A stretch of DNA of 39,772 bases from Welwitschia mirabilis (Eukaryota > Gnetophyta > Gnetopsida > Welwitschiales): the NCBI GenBank assembly GCA_051453625.1, contig JBOZIK010000001.1:248454370-248494141 (forward strand), given 5' to 3'. The notes under the pieces were generated by a model. It did no database searches and was not told where the DNA came from. It worked only from the letters and a program-made list of their open reading frames with translations. A program made the position numbers and the translations under genes. Positions within the stretch are counted from its first letter, which is position 1. Every line of letters starts with the position of its first letter. Below are positions 1-11,559 of this stretch, piece by piece.

Positions 1-150
1 GATTTGAGAGTTTAAGACTACATATTATGAGATTAAAAAATACTTGGATATTAAGTTTTCATTGATTTTTTAAATCCTAAGTAGCTTCATTAGGACTATG
101 ATTACTCCATTTGATCTTTACTTAATGCATCTCCTTGTTCCACAAAGTGA
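1..150 (-). pseudogene. Chromodomain remnant at the C-terminus of T1 copy A integrase
   Basis: The minus strand reads KWSNHSPNEAT, a stop, then DLKN at about 66-112, preceded by TLWNKE-like residues. The hydrophobic-W-x-N-H...EAT-aromatic pattern is that of chromodomains fused to plant chromovirus integrases, which bind modified histones and steer insertion. The aromatic residue expected after EAT is a TAG stop here. The domain runs to the window edge, so its end cannot be judged; the similar piece at 38,504-38,605 suggests only a short tail remains. Confidence 0.7.
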
Positions 151-159
151 TAGTTCATC

Positions 160-1290
160 AGTTCAATACTATTTTCAACTCCTCTATAGTCTAACAATTA
201 GGTTCCACCTAAATATGAGACTAATTCAACATATGAAAAAGATCTGTAATATATGTTTTTAGCATATTCACATGAAAAACATTATGCATGTGTAATAATT
301 GGGGAGGTAGAGCAAGTTTGTATGCAATAGGACTAACACACTTTGATATTTGAAATGATCCAATAAATTTAAGGGCTAGTTTTGATTTCATTACTTTTCA
401 CATAATGGATTTCATTGGTGATACTTTAATGAATACATGATCATCTACTTGGAATTCAATGTCTCTTCTTCAATGATCTGCATACATCTTTTGTGTAGCT
501 GTTGGTTCTTTTAATCTATTCTTGATGGTCCTCATCTTATTTTCTATTTCTTGTAACATTTCTAGTCCTCTTATCTATCTTTCCTAAGGTTCTATCCATG
601 TAGTGGGTGATTTGTATTTCCTATCATATAAAACTTTAAATAAAGTCATTTGAATATGACTTTGATAACTATTATTATATGGAAATTCTACTAATGGTAG
701 GTCTTTCTCCCAACTCTTAGGCTAATCAAGAACACATGATCTAAGAAGATCCTTTAGGATTTGATTAATTCTTTAGGCTTAACCATCTATTTAAGAATGA
801 AATGTTGTTCTTATATTTAGCTTAGTTCTTAAACCCAATTGTAGTTCTTGCCAAAATATAAAGGTAAATTTTGAATCTCTATCAGAAATAATAACTAAGG
901 GTACATCATGTAAATGAATAAAATTTTAAATGTACACTTTATCTATATCCTTAAAATTCTAAATAAAGTTTATTAGGATGAAATGTGCTAACTTAGTTAT
1001 TCTATCAGTTATAACCATGATCGAGTTATTACCTCTTGGGGTTCTTGGAATTCCTAATATAAAATCCATGTAAATTACATTCCATTTATATTTTGAAACA
1101 TTATGAGGATAGATTAATCTTATTGGATTTCTGTGTTCTATATATACTTATTGATTATTTAGATACTTTAATACAAATTTTGCTGCATCCTTTTTCATCC
1201 CTGACCACAAAATTTTTCCTTCATGTTTTGATATATTTTAACTCTTCTAGGATGACTTGATATTAGTGGATTATAAAATTCAAACATTCT
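160..1290 (-). pseudogene. Integrase of T1 copy A (degenerate)
   Basis: Integrase inserts the element cDNA into the host genome. N-terminal zinc-binding region, about 1140-1210: MKKDAAKFVLKYLNNQ, where the second cysteine pair is gone. Catalytic core, about 860-1075: DFILGIPRTPRGNNSIMVI followed by TDR, with the first catalytic Asp in MDF, then HDVPLVIISDRDSKF with the second Asp. The next block reads TTFHS, stop, IDG, stop. C-terminal region, about 240-470: FQVDDHVFIKVSPMKSIM and HNVFHVNMLKTYITD. The stops in the HS-stop-IDG-stop block fall where Gln is normally conserved in this family, fitting CAA to TAA change. Several frameshifts. Dead. Confidence 0.88.
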
Positions 1291-1479
1291 CTTTTGTTTG
1301 ATTCCATCTATATTAGGAACCAAGAATCTTCCCTTAAATTTAATAATACCTTTTAGATCAATACTAAACTCTCCTGAATTTCTTGATTTTTCTAACTGAT
1401 CCTTTAATTTTTAATAATTTTCATTTTTGTTTTAACCCTATGCAATAATAATAGGTATTTGAATTTAAATTTTTATAAT

Positions 1480-1870
1480 TATTTTAATATAGCCATGTCT
1501 ACTAAGAGCATTTGCAACTTTATTCCCTTTACTCTAATGGTATAAAATTTCAAGATCAAATTCTCACAAAAATTCCATACATCTACTTTGCATAAGATTC
1601 AATTTTTATTGGCTGAAAATGTATTTTAAACTCTTATGATTAGTTCAAGCTTGAAATTTAACATCATAAACATAATGCTTTTATAACTTAAAAGCAAATA
1701 TTACTATAGTTAATTCAAAATCATGAATAAGATAATTTCTCTGATGTATCTTAAGTTGCCTTGATCCATAGGCTATTACTCTTTTATCTTATTCAAGCAC
1801 AACTTCAAGACCTTCTCTCAATGCATTAATGTAAACTAAAAAGGTCTTAAAATCATCTAGCATTACTAAC
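1480..1870 (-). pseudogene. RNase H domain of T1 copy A (degenerate)
   Basis: RNase H degrades the RNA strand of RNA:DNA hybrids during reverse transcription. One minus-strand frame, broken only by stops, reads RVIAYGSRQLKIHQRNYLIH, then HDFELTIVIFAFKL, TNHKSLKYIFSQ, ILYHQSKGNKVANALSRHG. These are the ordered blocks of the gypsy RNase H/tether region, ending with the usual ADALSR-type motif (here ANALSR). At least five in-frame stops. It lies directly after RT in the same polyprotein. Confidence 0.9.
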
Positions 1871-1989
1871 ACTAGAGTACTAGTTAAACACTCTTTAATA
1901 TGATTAAAGAATTGTTGACATTTTTTTATCCACTAAAAATCTTTATTTTTCCTTAAGAGACTTGTTAAGGAAGAAGCTATCTTAAACAA

Positions 1990-2650
1990 ATTGAAGAAGA
2001 ATTAATGATAATACCTAGTAAAACCAAGAAAGATTCTAACTTTAGTAATTATCATAGGTGCTAAGCATTCCATAATTATCTTAACTTTATATGAATCAAC
2101 TGAAATAACTTCCTTAGATACTACATAATCTAAGACTAAATCAATTCCCTCCAAAAAGAACATTTTTTCATATTACCATATAGTTGATGATTTTTTAAAG
2201 TATTCAAGAATATTCTAAAGTATTTCTTATCTTCCTCATTAGATTTGAAATAAATGAAAATGTGATTAATGAACATAATTATAAAGAATTCAAGATATAT
2301 TTGGAAGATGTGATTCATAAAGCTCATAAATGCTACAAGGGCATTAGTTAAATCAAAAGACATAACAGTAAACTCATAATGCTCATAACAAGTTCTAGAG
2401 GTTGATTTGTAATTATATTCTTTCTTAATTTGAAATTTATGATATTCATATTTTAAATAAACTTTGGAAAATACCTTAGATTTCTTAAGTTAGTCAAAGA
2501 GATCATCTATTCTTAGTAATGGATAATTGTTCTGAATTATAACTTTATTTAACTTACTATAATTAATGCACAACCTAAGTATTCCTTATTTTTTATTACA
2601 AATGACACTAGTGCACCTAACGGTAATATAATAGGATGAATAAAATCTTT
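1990..2650 (-). pseudogene. Reverse transcriptase of T1 copy A, catalytic site destroyed
   Basis: RT copies the element RNA into DNA. The N-terminal palm block [20 protein letters not shown], then IDDLFD, is at about 2480-2590; the YEHYEFTVMSFDLTNALVAF block at 2330-2400; HQLYGNMKKCSFW near 2150-2180. A 75-residue open stretch at 2136-2363 carries the catalytic motif. The two aspartates of the FxDD box read Asn-His (FINH, 2262-2273), so the enzyme could not bind its metal ions even if translated. The region is also interrupted by a stop after DLFD (near 2497). Confidence 0.92.
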
Positions 2651-2989
2651 TTATAGAAGTTCTTTAAGCTAAATTTTTAATTCTTTAATTTTTGTAGGAG
2701 AAATTCTATAATATGCCTTAGAAATAGGTTTATTTCCTAGAATCAAATAAATAGCAAACTCAACTTCTTAAATAGGTGGCATTCTTGGTAACTCTATTGT
2801 AAATACATCAAGATAATATTGGATTATTGGTATATGCCCACTAAGGTTCCTACTTCTTTTATATTAGTTGATTTTAGATAAAGCATATAAACTAATGATT
2901 CCTTATTAATTTACCTCTTTATATGCTTGGCTTTAATTAAGTTATTTATAGCTGATTTAGATTGACCTTGAAAGGTTATTCTTTGTCCT

Positions 2990-3339
2990 TGATTTATCAT
3001 CTCTAATTGATACTTATCATAATTTATAATAGCCTTATTCTGCATTAACCAATTTATGTCAAAAATAAAATCATATTTTTATAGATTGATAACAACAAGT
3101 TGAATTTAAAAATATCCCCCACTTATAGATAATGTACAATTTTAGATCTGATAATTAACCTTAGCTATAGACTCATTTGCAAGCTCTATGCATTCCTCAA
3201 TTGGCATACAACATAATTTTTCTCTTAGAACAACTCTAGGAAATACAAAATAATGATTTTCTCTATAATCAAATAAAATAATTATTTCTTTATTATTAAG
3301 TGAGGCTTTATCTTCTATAACTGAGCTCTGAAATTGCAC
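2990..3339 (-). pseudogene. Aspartic protease of T1 copy A with altered active site
   Basis: The retropepsin cuts the gag-pol polyprotein. A 65-codon open stretch (3142-3339) includes IILFDYRENHYFVFPRVVLR; the position normally DSG or DTG is Asp-Tyr-Arg (3262-3270). Farther on, the FDINWLMQNKAIINYD block (about 3010-3075) is the downstream WL motif of gypsy proteases. Copy B shows the same block as LFNYEETHYFIF, so the Tyr is shared by both copies. The open stretch begins at an incidental Met inside the polyprotein, not at a true start. Confidence 0.8.
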
Positions 3340-3344
3340 CCTTG

Positions 3345-4056
3345 ATTATCTACTGCTACTCGACGTTATCTAATTAGTTGTTGAACAGTGTGTAATACTT
3401 GAGGATATTCTGATTATTGTCTAGGCTGGATCTTAGTAAGTGATAAATATTCTTTAACCTTGTAGTTTTCTTTATAATTGAATAATTGAAATTCATTATT
3501 AGAATAACCTTGATAATGACCTTGGCTTGTATTCTGCTTAAAATTAGATCTTTATGATTGATTGCCTACATGACTCTAACTAGAATCATTCTAATTTCTT
3601 TTAAATAGTGAATGCTTTTGGTTGAAATTCCTATTTTTGCTATTATTATTAGAAACATTACCCCTATTGACAGTCCAAGTCTTAGTATAATAAGATGTAT
3701 GTGATTGTTTTCTTTATGTATTTGCTAATTTTTCTCTACTATTTTTGCTTTCTCTATAGTCTCAGCTAAAGTTCTATATTGGAACATAGATACTTTAGCA
3801 ACAACTGAAGGGAGTAGACTATCAATGAAAAGATTTTCTTTGACTTCTTTAACAAGATGCATATATGATACATATTTTAAGAGTTCTATAAATTTACATT
3901 CATGAGAAGCTATAGTCACATTAGGTGCTTACCTAAGATTGTAGAATTTGGTAACCTTTTAATAAATGTAGAACTTGATGGTATACTTTTATTTAAATAT
4001 ATGCTTAAATTCTCCCCATGAATGTTCTACCTTACCTAACTTTTCCATCTCTGTTT
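3345..4056 (-). pseudogene. gag of T1 copy A, C-terminal two thirds
   Basis: Gag forms the cytoplasmic virus-like particle. An open stretch at 3725-3919 reads IASHECKFIELLKYVSYMHL and ends AETIEKAKIVEKN, the helical core of plant Ty3 gag (Retrotrans_gag family). Between it and the protease, about 3350-3700, the frame is rich in Asn and Gln with many stops. I see no CCHC zinc knuckle there, though the family usually has one, so it is lost or too degenerate. The N-terminus falls in the assembly gap. Confidence 0.8.
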
Positions 4057-4156
4057 NNNNNNNNNNNNNNNNNNNNNNNNNNNNNNNNNNNNNNNNNNNN
4101 NNNNNNNNNNNNNNNNNNNNNNNNNNNNNNNNNNNNNNNNNNNNNNNNNNNNNNNN
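4057..4156. other. Assembly gap, 100 N
   Basis: Exactly 100 N, probably a gap of conventional size. The sequence left of it is mid-gag of copy A; the sequence right of it is the start of RT in copy B. About 1.35 kb of gag-protease is therefore present on both sides in the same orientation. Confidence 0.99.
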
Positions 4157-4770
4157 TTTATAAGATGCCTTATAAATAGGTTGAGATCCGAGAATTAAAT
4201 CAGAAGAAAAATCAACTTCTCTAATAAGTGAAATTTCTAGTAATTCTATTGTAAATGCATCAAGATAATTTTCGATTATTGGTATATTTCCAAAGGAATT
4301 TCCTCCTTCCTTTATATTATCTAATTTTAAATAAAGCATATAAGCTAATGATCCATTCTTAATTACTCTCTTTATATGTTTACCTTTAATTAAGTTATTC
4401 ATAGCTAATTTAGATTGAGAGTAAAAGGTTATTCTTTATCCAAGATTATCATATTTACTTGACACTTATTACAATTTATAAGTTCCTTATTCTACATCAA
4501 TCAATTTATGCCCAAAACAACATCATATTTTTATAGATTGATAACAATTGATTAAATCTAAAAATCTCCCCCACTAATAGATTAAGTACAATTTTTAACT
4601 TGATGATAAACCTTAATTATGGATTCATTTACAAATTTTTCTCTTAGAATAATTCTAGGGAATATAAAATAATGAGTTTCTTCATAATTAAATAAAATAA
4701 ATATTTTTATATCATTAAGTAAAGCTTTTTCCTTTATAACTGAGCTTTGAAATTACATTTGTTGATTATA
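4157..4770 (-). pseudogene. Protease and RT N-terminal edge of T1 copy B
   Basis: The minus-strand frame includes SSVIKEKALLNDIKIFILF followed by NYEETHYFIFPR (about 4650-4750), matching the copy A protease block. The catalytic Asp codon reads AAT (Asn), and the next residue is Tyr, as in copy A. The rest, 4157-4640, parallels 2705-3140 of copy A, the protease-RT linker. Stops are frequent and no product is possible. Most of RT is missing beyond the gap. Confidence 0.75.
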
Positions 4771-5933
4771 TATTACTACTTAAAGTCATCTAATTAATTG
4801 CTAAATGAAATGTGATCCTTAATGATTATTTGATTGTTATCTAGGATAGCTCTTAGTAATTAATGAATATTCTTTAACCCTATGGTTTCCTTTATAATTA
4901 AAGCATTAAAAGCCATTATTAGACTTCCTTTGATAATGAATTTAACTAGGATTCTACTTAAAATTAAATCTTTATAATTGATTGCTTACATGACTCTGAC
5001 TAACAACATCCCAATTCCTCTTGCATGATGCATGCTTGTTTTGGTTGAAATTCCTATTTTAGTTTTTATTATTAGGAACATCAATCCTATTGAAATTGTA
5101 ATTCTTATTATAATAAGACACATGTAATTGATTTCCTTAAAGCTAAAACCATTATAGAAATTAGTTTCTTGTTTCTTTTTATCTTTGCCAGTTTTGCTTT
5201 ACTATTTTTTCTTTCTCTATAGCCTTATCTTAAGTTTTAGATTGAAACATAGATACCTTAGTAGCAAATGAAGGAATAATACTATCAATGAAAATATTTA
5301 CTTTAGCTTATTCATCAAGATGCATATGTAATACATATCTTAATAGTTTTACAAATTTACATTCATGAGAAGCTATGATCACATTAGGTGCTTACCTAAG
5401 ATTATAGAACTTGATAATATTTTGATAAATGTATAACTTAGTGATATAGTTTTCTTTAAATATGTGTTCAAACTCTCCCCATGAAAGTTCCACTCACTAA
5501 CTTTACCACCTTTATTTTCCACCATAAGTCAGCTTCTCCTTGTAACATATAGATAGCTAAAGATGCCTTTTCGTATTCATCGCGTCCTAAGGTATCTATA
5601 ACCTTTTCGACATCACATAGTTATGATTCTACTTTTGATGGACCTAAACTTCTTATAAACTTTGGCAAATTTAACTTAATAAATGTTTGAGTTAACTTTG
5701 TCATATCCACATCCTTATTAAGTTGATTGGTACCATGTTCATTTATGGGTTTTAACCTTGATTTAGCATTTGTGATAGAAATTTCATGAATGCACTAATT
5801 AATCCCTCTATATTAAGAGTACTAAGGGATTTAATTTCATCATTATGTTTTTATTATTCCTTGAGTTATTTTGATGTTGAGTATTCGATGCACTTAAATT
5901 AATTGTAAGACTTGGTTGATGACGACAAGCCAT
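4770..5933 (-). pseudogene. gag of T1 copy B with its start codon
   Basis: The likely start is ATG at 5931-5933 (MACRHQPSLTINLSAS), chosen because the short basic start is typical of chromovirus gag and copy C has a parallel ATG with MPHHHQ. The matrix/capsid-like domain follows: KVIDTLGRDEYEKASLAIYM, then LQGEADLWWK (GEADLWW at 5519-5539), the most conserved block of plant Ty3 gag. The EKASLAIYM area keeps some CG dinucleotides, unusual in this window. Stops and frameshifts break the frame, and no CCHC knuckle is visible. Confidence 0.85.
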
Positions 5934-6970
5934 CTGGAAGGAGTGAAAATTATTATTTGATTTGGTTAATAAGACAATCAATATTAGATTAAAAATTGAA
6001 GTTTATATGTTCTTAATAAGGATTATTTTATAACCATTAGCTAATTAGTTTTAACTAAATGATCAAGTTAATTTCTCTACCTCACTCACAAAGGGATTTG
6101 TTCTATTAGATTTATAGTTACTTATAGGGGTTATAATTAGAAAGAATCAGGAGAATAATATAACTTATTATGTAGTTAAAATAAACTAGACATATTAAGG
6201 GTATATATACTTATGATATATTTATTTATGTTTTTCTTAAAATAATCAAGCTTTATAAGCTATCATATGAGATTATGAGTTTCATAAGTAAACATTATTA
6301 TTATTATCCATAAGGTAATAAAGTTCTTAAATACTTAATTAAGTACTCATTATTTAAGTAAGATTGCTTAAGGATTAGAGTTAGCATGGTATGACTATTT
6401 TGAAGTTGAAATTATCATGGGTATATTCAACTTTATGATTAATTGATCATTATGATTTTTCTAGATATAATTATTTAGAAATTGGGATTATCATGAGCAG
6501 AATTACTACATGACTATTAACTTTAGCATGAGTGTAATTTAGTTAATCATTTATGGGTTTGGACCATCATTAAATTGATAATTATTTAATATTATAACCA
6601 TCCTAAATATAATTAAATTCATGATATTTAAGTATTACGATTATTATAAATATGATTAATTTCATTTTTGCTTATGAAATGGGGATTAACTTAAATATAT
6701 CTAACTTTAAGATGATTCATAAAATAGGATTATAATAGGCATAATTTACTTCATAATTATTGAATAATTTAGGTACCTACAAGTCTAATTAATTTTATAA
6801 TCATTTATGACTTGGGATACTTATAAGATAATTAATATATAATTACTTTAGGAATAAATATCATCATGAATATAATTAATTTTTCTAGTTAAATAGAAAT
6901 TAACTTTTAAATGAATGTAATCAAATTTATCTTCAAGTAATTAACATATACATGATTTAAGTTAACCTAA
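5934..6970 (-). other. Leader (5' untranslated region) of T1 copy B
   Basis: About 1 kb between the PBS relic and the gag start. Very AT-rich, with no open reading frame and no repeat recognised. Only weak similarity to the leader of copy C (39,467-39,772) can be seen by eye. Confidence 0.55.
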
Positions 6971-6982
6971 GTTCTAATATCA
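6971..6982 (-). promoter_or_regulatory. PBS relic of T1 copy B (tRNA-iMet type)
   Basis: The minus strand reads TGATATTAGAAC, 9 of 12 matches to the plant initiator-Met PBS; all three differences are G-to-A or C-to-T. It sits three bases from the LTR edge (plus strand cataacatcc at 6986), as expected for a PBS. Confidence 0.65.
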
Positions 6983-6985
6983 TTA

Positions 6986-9900
6986 CATAACATCCTAACT
7001 TGAATTATCCTAATTAATAATGATTTTTTTCTTTTAAGCATTATTACCTAACATGTAGATCCTATTAAAATATTATAATATTTAAAATAATTAGATAACA
7101 TAATTATTACCTAACTATAGATCCTTTTCGTTTTCATATGATGACAATTTCAAAATTTTGTTCTACATTTATTCTTAAGTTTTGTTTTCATAACACAGAG
7201 ATATCTTGTATAAAGTTGATAGGATGTTAACTTGTTTTATCACATACAATGGACAAATTTTAAGATAGCGTCTAATCAATATAATAAAAGATTGCATCTC
7301 CCATTAATGGCATTCCAGCTCAACATTTAGCCATCCTCCAAACATGAGTTCATACTATACAAACATGGTTGAACTCAGCTCCATAAGCTTAAACTTTACC
7401 TTGATATACATCTAATATAAGTGACAGGTGATATGTAAGGTGGATGCATTCTTAAAAGTGACATAACTTACTTGAAGAACTATAGGATGATGCAACATGA
7501 TCCTTTGATTATAAAGACTTGAGATATTAAGTCAGATTAAGTCCATGCATGGGTAGGGTAGGAGAGTGGTGATTAAATCCACTTTCAGAAGGGTTTAAAA
7601 ATGAAACTATAATGCAACTCATCTTGTTGATGACATATAAGTATGGGGATGAATAATTATTAAGATTATATTAGTTTAGTTGAATGAATACATCATACAA
7701 ATGCAATCATGTAATATGTGAATATTCAGTGGATTATTTATGTAGTAAAAAAATAATTCTAAACATTTTTACATTTATTATAAGAAAATAATCATATGAA
7801 AGAATATTAGAAGATATAATCATATTTTTAATTTTACATAAAGGAAAATCATACATTTTCAAAATATAACAATGACAATAAATGAAAGAAAATATTTCTT
7901 CATTTTCCTACATTATAGTAATTCTTTTCAAGTAAGACACATTATATTGTCACACATGCTTCATTATGAAACTAACCCAAATTCTAAACCACCTTTATAA
8001 TTTCTAACTGTCTATATCAAAAATAAAGTAAAGTAAAATATATTTATATTTATTGAAAAAACCTTAAGAAAGATAATTAATTAGGCTACACACATCTATA
8101 ATTACTATGTAGAGAACTTTAATGTTTATGTTAAAAAGAAAAGAATAAGAGCCTAAATTTTAATAACTAGTGCATAAAAAGATATAAAAATAAATTTAAC
8201 TTGAGTAAAAATCATATATAATATTTAAAATAATATGATAATTGCATTAGATAATTTTCTTTAGTTATTAAAATTAATTACAAATTTCTTATATTATAGA
8301 AGACATTAAAACTAAAAACTTATAGTTAATTATTTCAAATGTAAAAATAAATTAGACTTAAATTTTTTAAAATAGAATCATTATACTATCATAAAAATTA
8401 ATTTTAATAAATTTTAATTATCATAGATGTATTTTATCATGTTAAACTTTAAACTATAAAAAAATTGCCTAAATTTTGAAGTTGCTAAATTAATATCCTT
8501 CATTAAAATGACCATAACTTTTAAACTACTTGAAGTGTTTCAATGAGTAAATACTTGTTGGAAAGCTTATTAACTTCTATAAACTTTTATTACTCTATTT
8601 TTATTCAAAACATTCAATAAATTTGTAACACTAAAACATTTTTATTGTTATTTTTTGCTTATGTTTTTAAAATTATTTTTATAAAATAATTTTAAAAATT
8701 ATTCTACTCTTAAACAAAATTACTAACCTAAAAATTTTTAACTTTCTAACATAATTATAGACTTACATAAAAAATTTCATAAAATCATACTTAGTATTAA
8801 ATGAGTTATAACTTTCTTAAGTTACTTCACCTTAAAAAAAAAAAATAAACTTTAACTAAACTAAGGATAAGAGTTTATACTAATTTAAAGAAATAAAAAC
8901 CAATTAAATTAATCATGAAATAATAATTAATACTTGTATTCTAAATATATAAAATAATATTATAAGTAATATAAACTTAACTTACTATAACAAATTATAT
9001 ATCAAAATCATGAGCCTTAGGATTTTTAAAAAGGACTGCCTACTCTAAATAGATTCCTGAGGATTATACTTGCTCACTTTAAAAAGACTCTAATGAAAAT
9101 GTGATATAAAATACATTTAATAAATCATACAATGAAACTCAACATGGGTACCCAAAATCATAGTGAACCCCCTAGTCACTTGGCCAAAATATTCATTAGA
9201 CACGTAGAAGTTAAGCATGTTAAGAGGTCCCTTAACTCTCTCCCTTATATTAGTCTATGCCAATGGTAGGGAAATGTGTATAAATATACATATAATCATT
9301 AATAGCTACATTAACTAAGAATGTATAGAGATCCCCATAATCCCTCCCTTATCTTAGTATTAACAAATGGGAGGAAAAATACAAATCATATGCATAAACC
9401 TAATGTACAAAATGAAGCTAAAATTCTCATAAAAGAAGAATCTACTTGAATGGAAGAAGATTGATGATACTATCTCCAAGATACGAGCTCTAAGTTCTAC
9501 TTCCACACTTAATAGGATGAAAGATTGATAATAAATTTTGGTAGCATAAACTTGCTTGAAGAATATTATATTAAGAACAAGGAAGAGGGCTCCATTTTTA
9601 GATAAATGATATACTGAAGGTCCTTAATATAATTGGTTAAGACCACTACATCATTTTACCCATAAGATAAATAAAGCTCTTTTACTTAATAATATTGGTC
9701 AATGACATGTTAAAAGAACCTTTTGTAAAAGTGATATGAACATGTGGATAATAATGACAACACTGATCAATAACAAGTTGGAAGAGCTTGTGTAAGATTA
9801 ATCAATAAAAAATTATAAGAGCTTGTGTAAGAAGTTAAAGTAATGTATGAATGATAAAAGGAATCTTATTTCTAACGTATGCACCTAATTTTGGTGAGTA

Positions 9901-10650
9901 ATCTACTTTCTTTAATTAACAATATTAATTATATGAATTATTTCCTTATTCTAGTTCCTTCTTAATCCTTTATAGGCTCATAATTAATCCAAAACATATT
10001 TAAAATTAATTGGCAGAACAAATGCACCAATTTCAAAATTTCCATGTGAAAAAATAAGAAAACTAATATTTTATGCATAATTACTTCTATAAATATCAAT
10101 AAGGATAAAAGTCACGGTAGAATAAATTATATTCATTTATCCTTTTTGGTTTATAAATAACCATGAATGTCCTTACTCATATCTTTAAACTCTTCATGAT
10201 CCATCATATCAACAACATAAATCACAAGAAATAAATGCTATAATTAGATGTAATAAAAATGTCATAATGGAATGTAAAAAAAAGTCATAAATGAATATAA
10301 GAAAATGGCATAATTAAATGTAATAAATTATCATAATTAAACATAGTACTCTGACTTATTCTTTACTTACTTTTACTAAGTAATTTTAGTTTCCTTTTAG
10401 ATCTAAATAAAGTAGATGGATAAATGATTAAAATAACATTCCATTTTTGTAGATATTATTTTACACCTATACAAATTTTTCGATTTAACTATTTAACCAT
10501 GTAAATGGCTTGCCTAATAATAAATGGATTTATTTAGAATTAAAATTCTTATCATTATAGTTAAAAATAATTAAATTAAACAAAACTAAGATTAATTAAT
10601 TAACTTTTAAATATATGTTTGACATAATACATTATCATTATAAGGATATC
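6986..10650 (-). repeat. T1 LTR of copy B (about 3.7 kb)
   Basis: Homologous by eye along its length to R1 (29,826-33,885), R3 and the inverted LTR at 19,115-23,222. Landmarks: the block around 7540-7600 (aaatccactttcagaagg), the actaaaatgac-type block near 8503, aaccccctagtcacttgg near 9165-9182, and atcctttataggctcat near 9966. The low end, cataacatcc, fits the inverted terminal repeat TGTAACATCC with its first two bases changed. Unlike the other copies it carries no (CT)n or (GA)n tract at the two microsatellite sites. The upper boundary near 10,650 is uncertain. No gene lies inside. Confidence 0.75.
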
Positions 10651-10839
10651 CATTGATTCTTAGTAAAAAAAAGAAGATTTTCGATAAAATTGATATCAAA
10701 ATGTACTACATAATTTGGAGACTCTTGTAATCATGTCATTACAATTACTAATTAAAGATTACAAAATGTGGATTATAACACATTTCTAATTTATTAAGAC
10801 TTTTCATTTTTAACATGTAATAGACTTAATTCCTAAGGA

Positions 10840-11300
10840 TTTTAGCTCATCCTTGCATTGTTTCTCTTTCATAGAAGCCTTCTTAAGATCTTGCTATTCT
10901 TATTTGTAATCCTAATATTATAACATTTCATTTTTCATCAAATAGAATTAACATATTAGTTATAAAAAGATAAAAAATAAAAATAACTTATAACTTTATT
11001 TCTTAACCTATTTTCTATTGAATCTTCAATTTTAATAATATTATTATTATTAGTAAATGTGATATTGGTCTTAATACTAAATTTTTCTAATTAATAATTT
11101 ATTCATCATACTTTCCTCTATATAATGGTTTTAAAAGCTAACATGAAAACTGGATGATCTCTATTTCAACATTTAGGAAGATTAAGTAAAACCAATTCAA
11201 ATCACCTATTATTTTAATTATAAAAAATAACTTAGAGGACTAATGAATCTTCCCAAAACCTTAAAGATGTTTTCTGAAGTTTAATTTATAATGATACCTA
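10840..11300 (-). pseudogene. Integrase C-terminal region of T2
   Basis: The minus strand reads IIGDLNWFYLIFLNVEIEII then QFSC, stop, LLKP (about 11,130-11,215), matching the spacing of the G-P-F...Y-L...H-x-x-F-H-V-S-x-L-K-P tail of plant Ty3 integrases. The expected HPVFHVS is only partly preserved. Sequence beyond it to 10,840 may hold a chromodomain remnant (EGFYERE-like), but I cannot support that firmly. Confidence 0.5.
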
Positions 11301-11559
11301 ATCTCTAATATAAAACATGTTGTACTGATGTTTGACATTATATTATTTTATGTATCTATCTTGAGATACTTGGAATTATCTTTGAGTTTTATATGTCCTC
11401 TATATCTCCTTTAATTTTTTTTAAGATGAATATAAATAAGTAATTAGAGTAGAATAATTCATTTCATATATGGAATGTGATGGAAAATATCATATATATG
11501 TTTCATAGTCCTAATGAGATGTGAATTGGGCTAAGCATAAATATTCTTTCCATCTTCTT

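Larger units (their letters stand above)
1..4056 (-). mobile_element. T1 copy A: Ty3/gypsy chromovirus (Tekay/Del-like), partial and degenerate
   Basis: Read on the minus strand, the order is gag, protease, RT, RNase H, integrase and chromodomain, which is the Ty3/gypsy order; a chromodomain after integrase marks chromoviruses. The integrase tail HNVFHVNMLKTYITD (about 241-290) and its context resemble the Tekay/Del lineage. The 3' LTR would lie left of base 1 and the gag start is lost in the gap at 4057. Stops and frameshifts occur in every domain, so the copy cannot encode a working polyprotein. Lineage is inferred from motifs, not from a tree. Confidence 0.88.
4157..10650 (-). mobile_element. 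T1 copy B: gag-protease half with leader, PBS relic and 5' LTR
   Basis: Reading on the minus strand from about 10,650: LTR (to 6986), PBS relic (6971-6982), leader (6970-5934), gag from ATG at 5933, protease, and the beginning of RT at the gap. It aligns by eye to copy A over 4157-5512 against 2705-4056 at roughly 80 percent identity, so it is a separate insertion and not an allele. The left part of the element, pol from RT onward, is absent or hidden by the gap. Confidence 0.85.

Noticed and set aside
3989-4402. 137-codon frame spanning the gap
   Set aside because: It fuses copy A gag and copy B linker sequence across N; the parts are already described as separate pseudogenes.
10686-10715. 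Additional PBS-like sequence (ttttgatatcaatttt on the minus strand)
   Set aside because: Only about 7 of 12 matches and no LTR end or element body fits it; chance is likely in AT-rich sequence.
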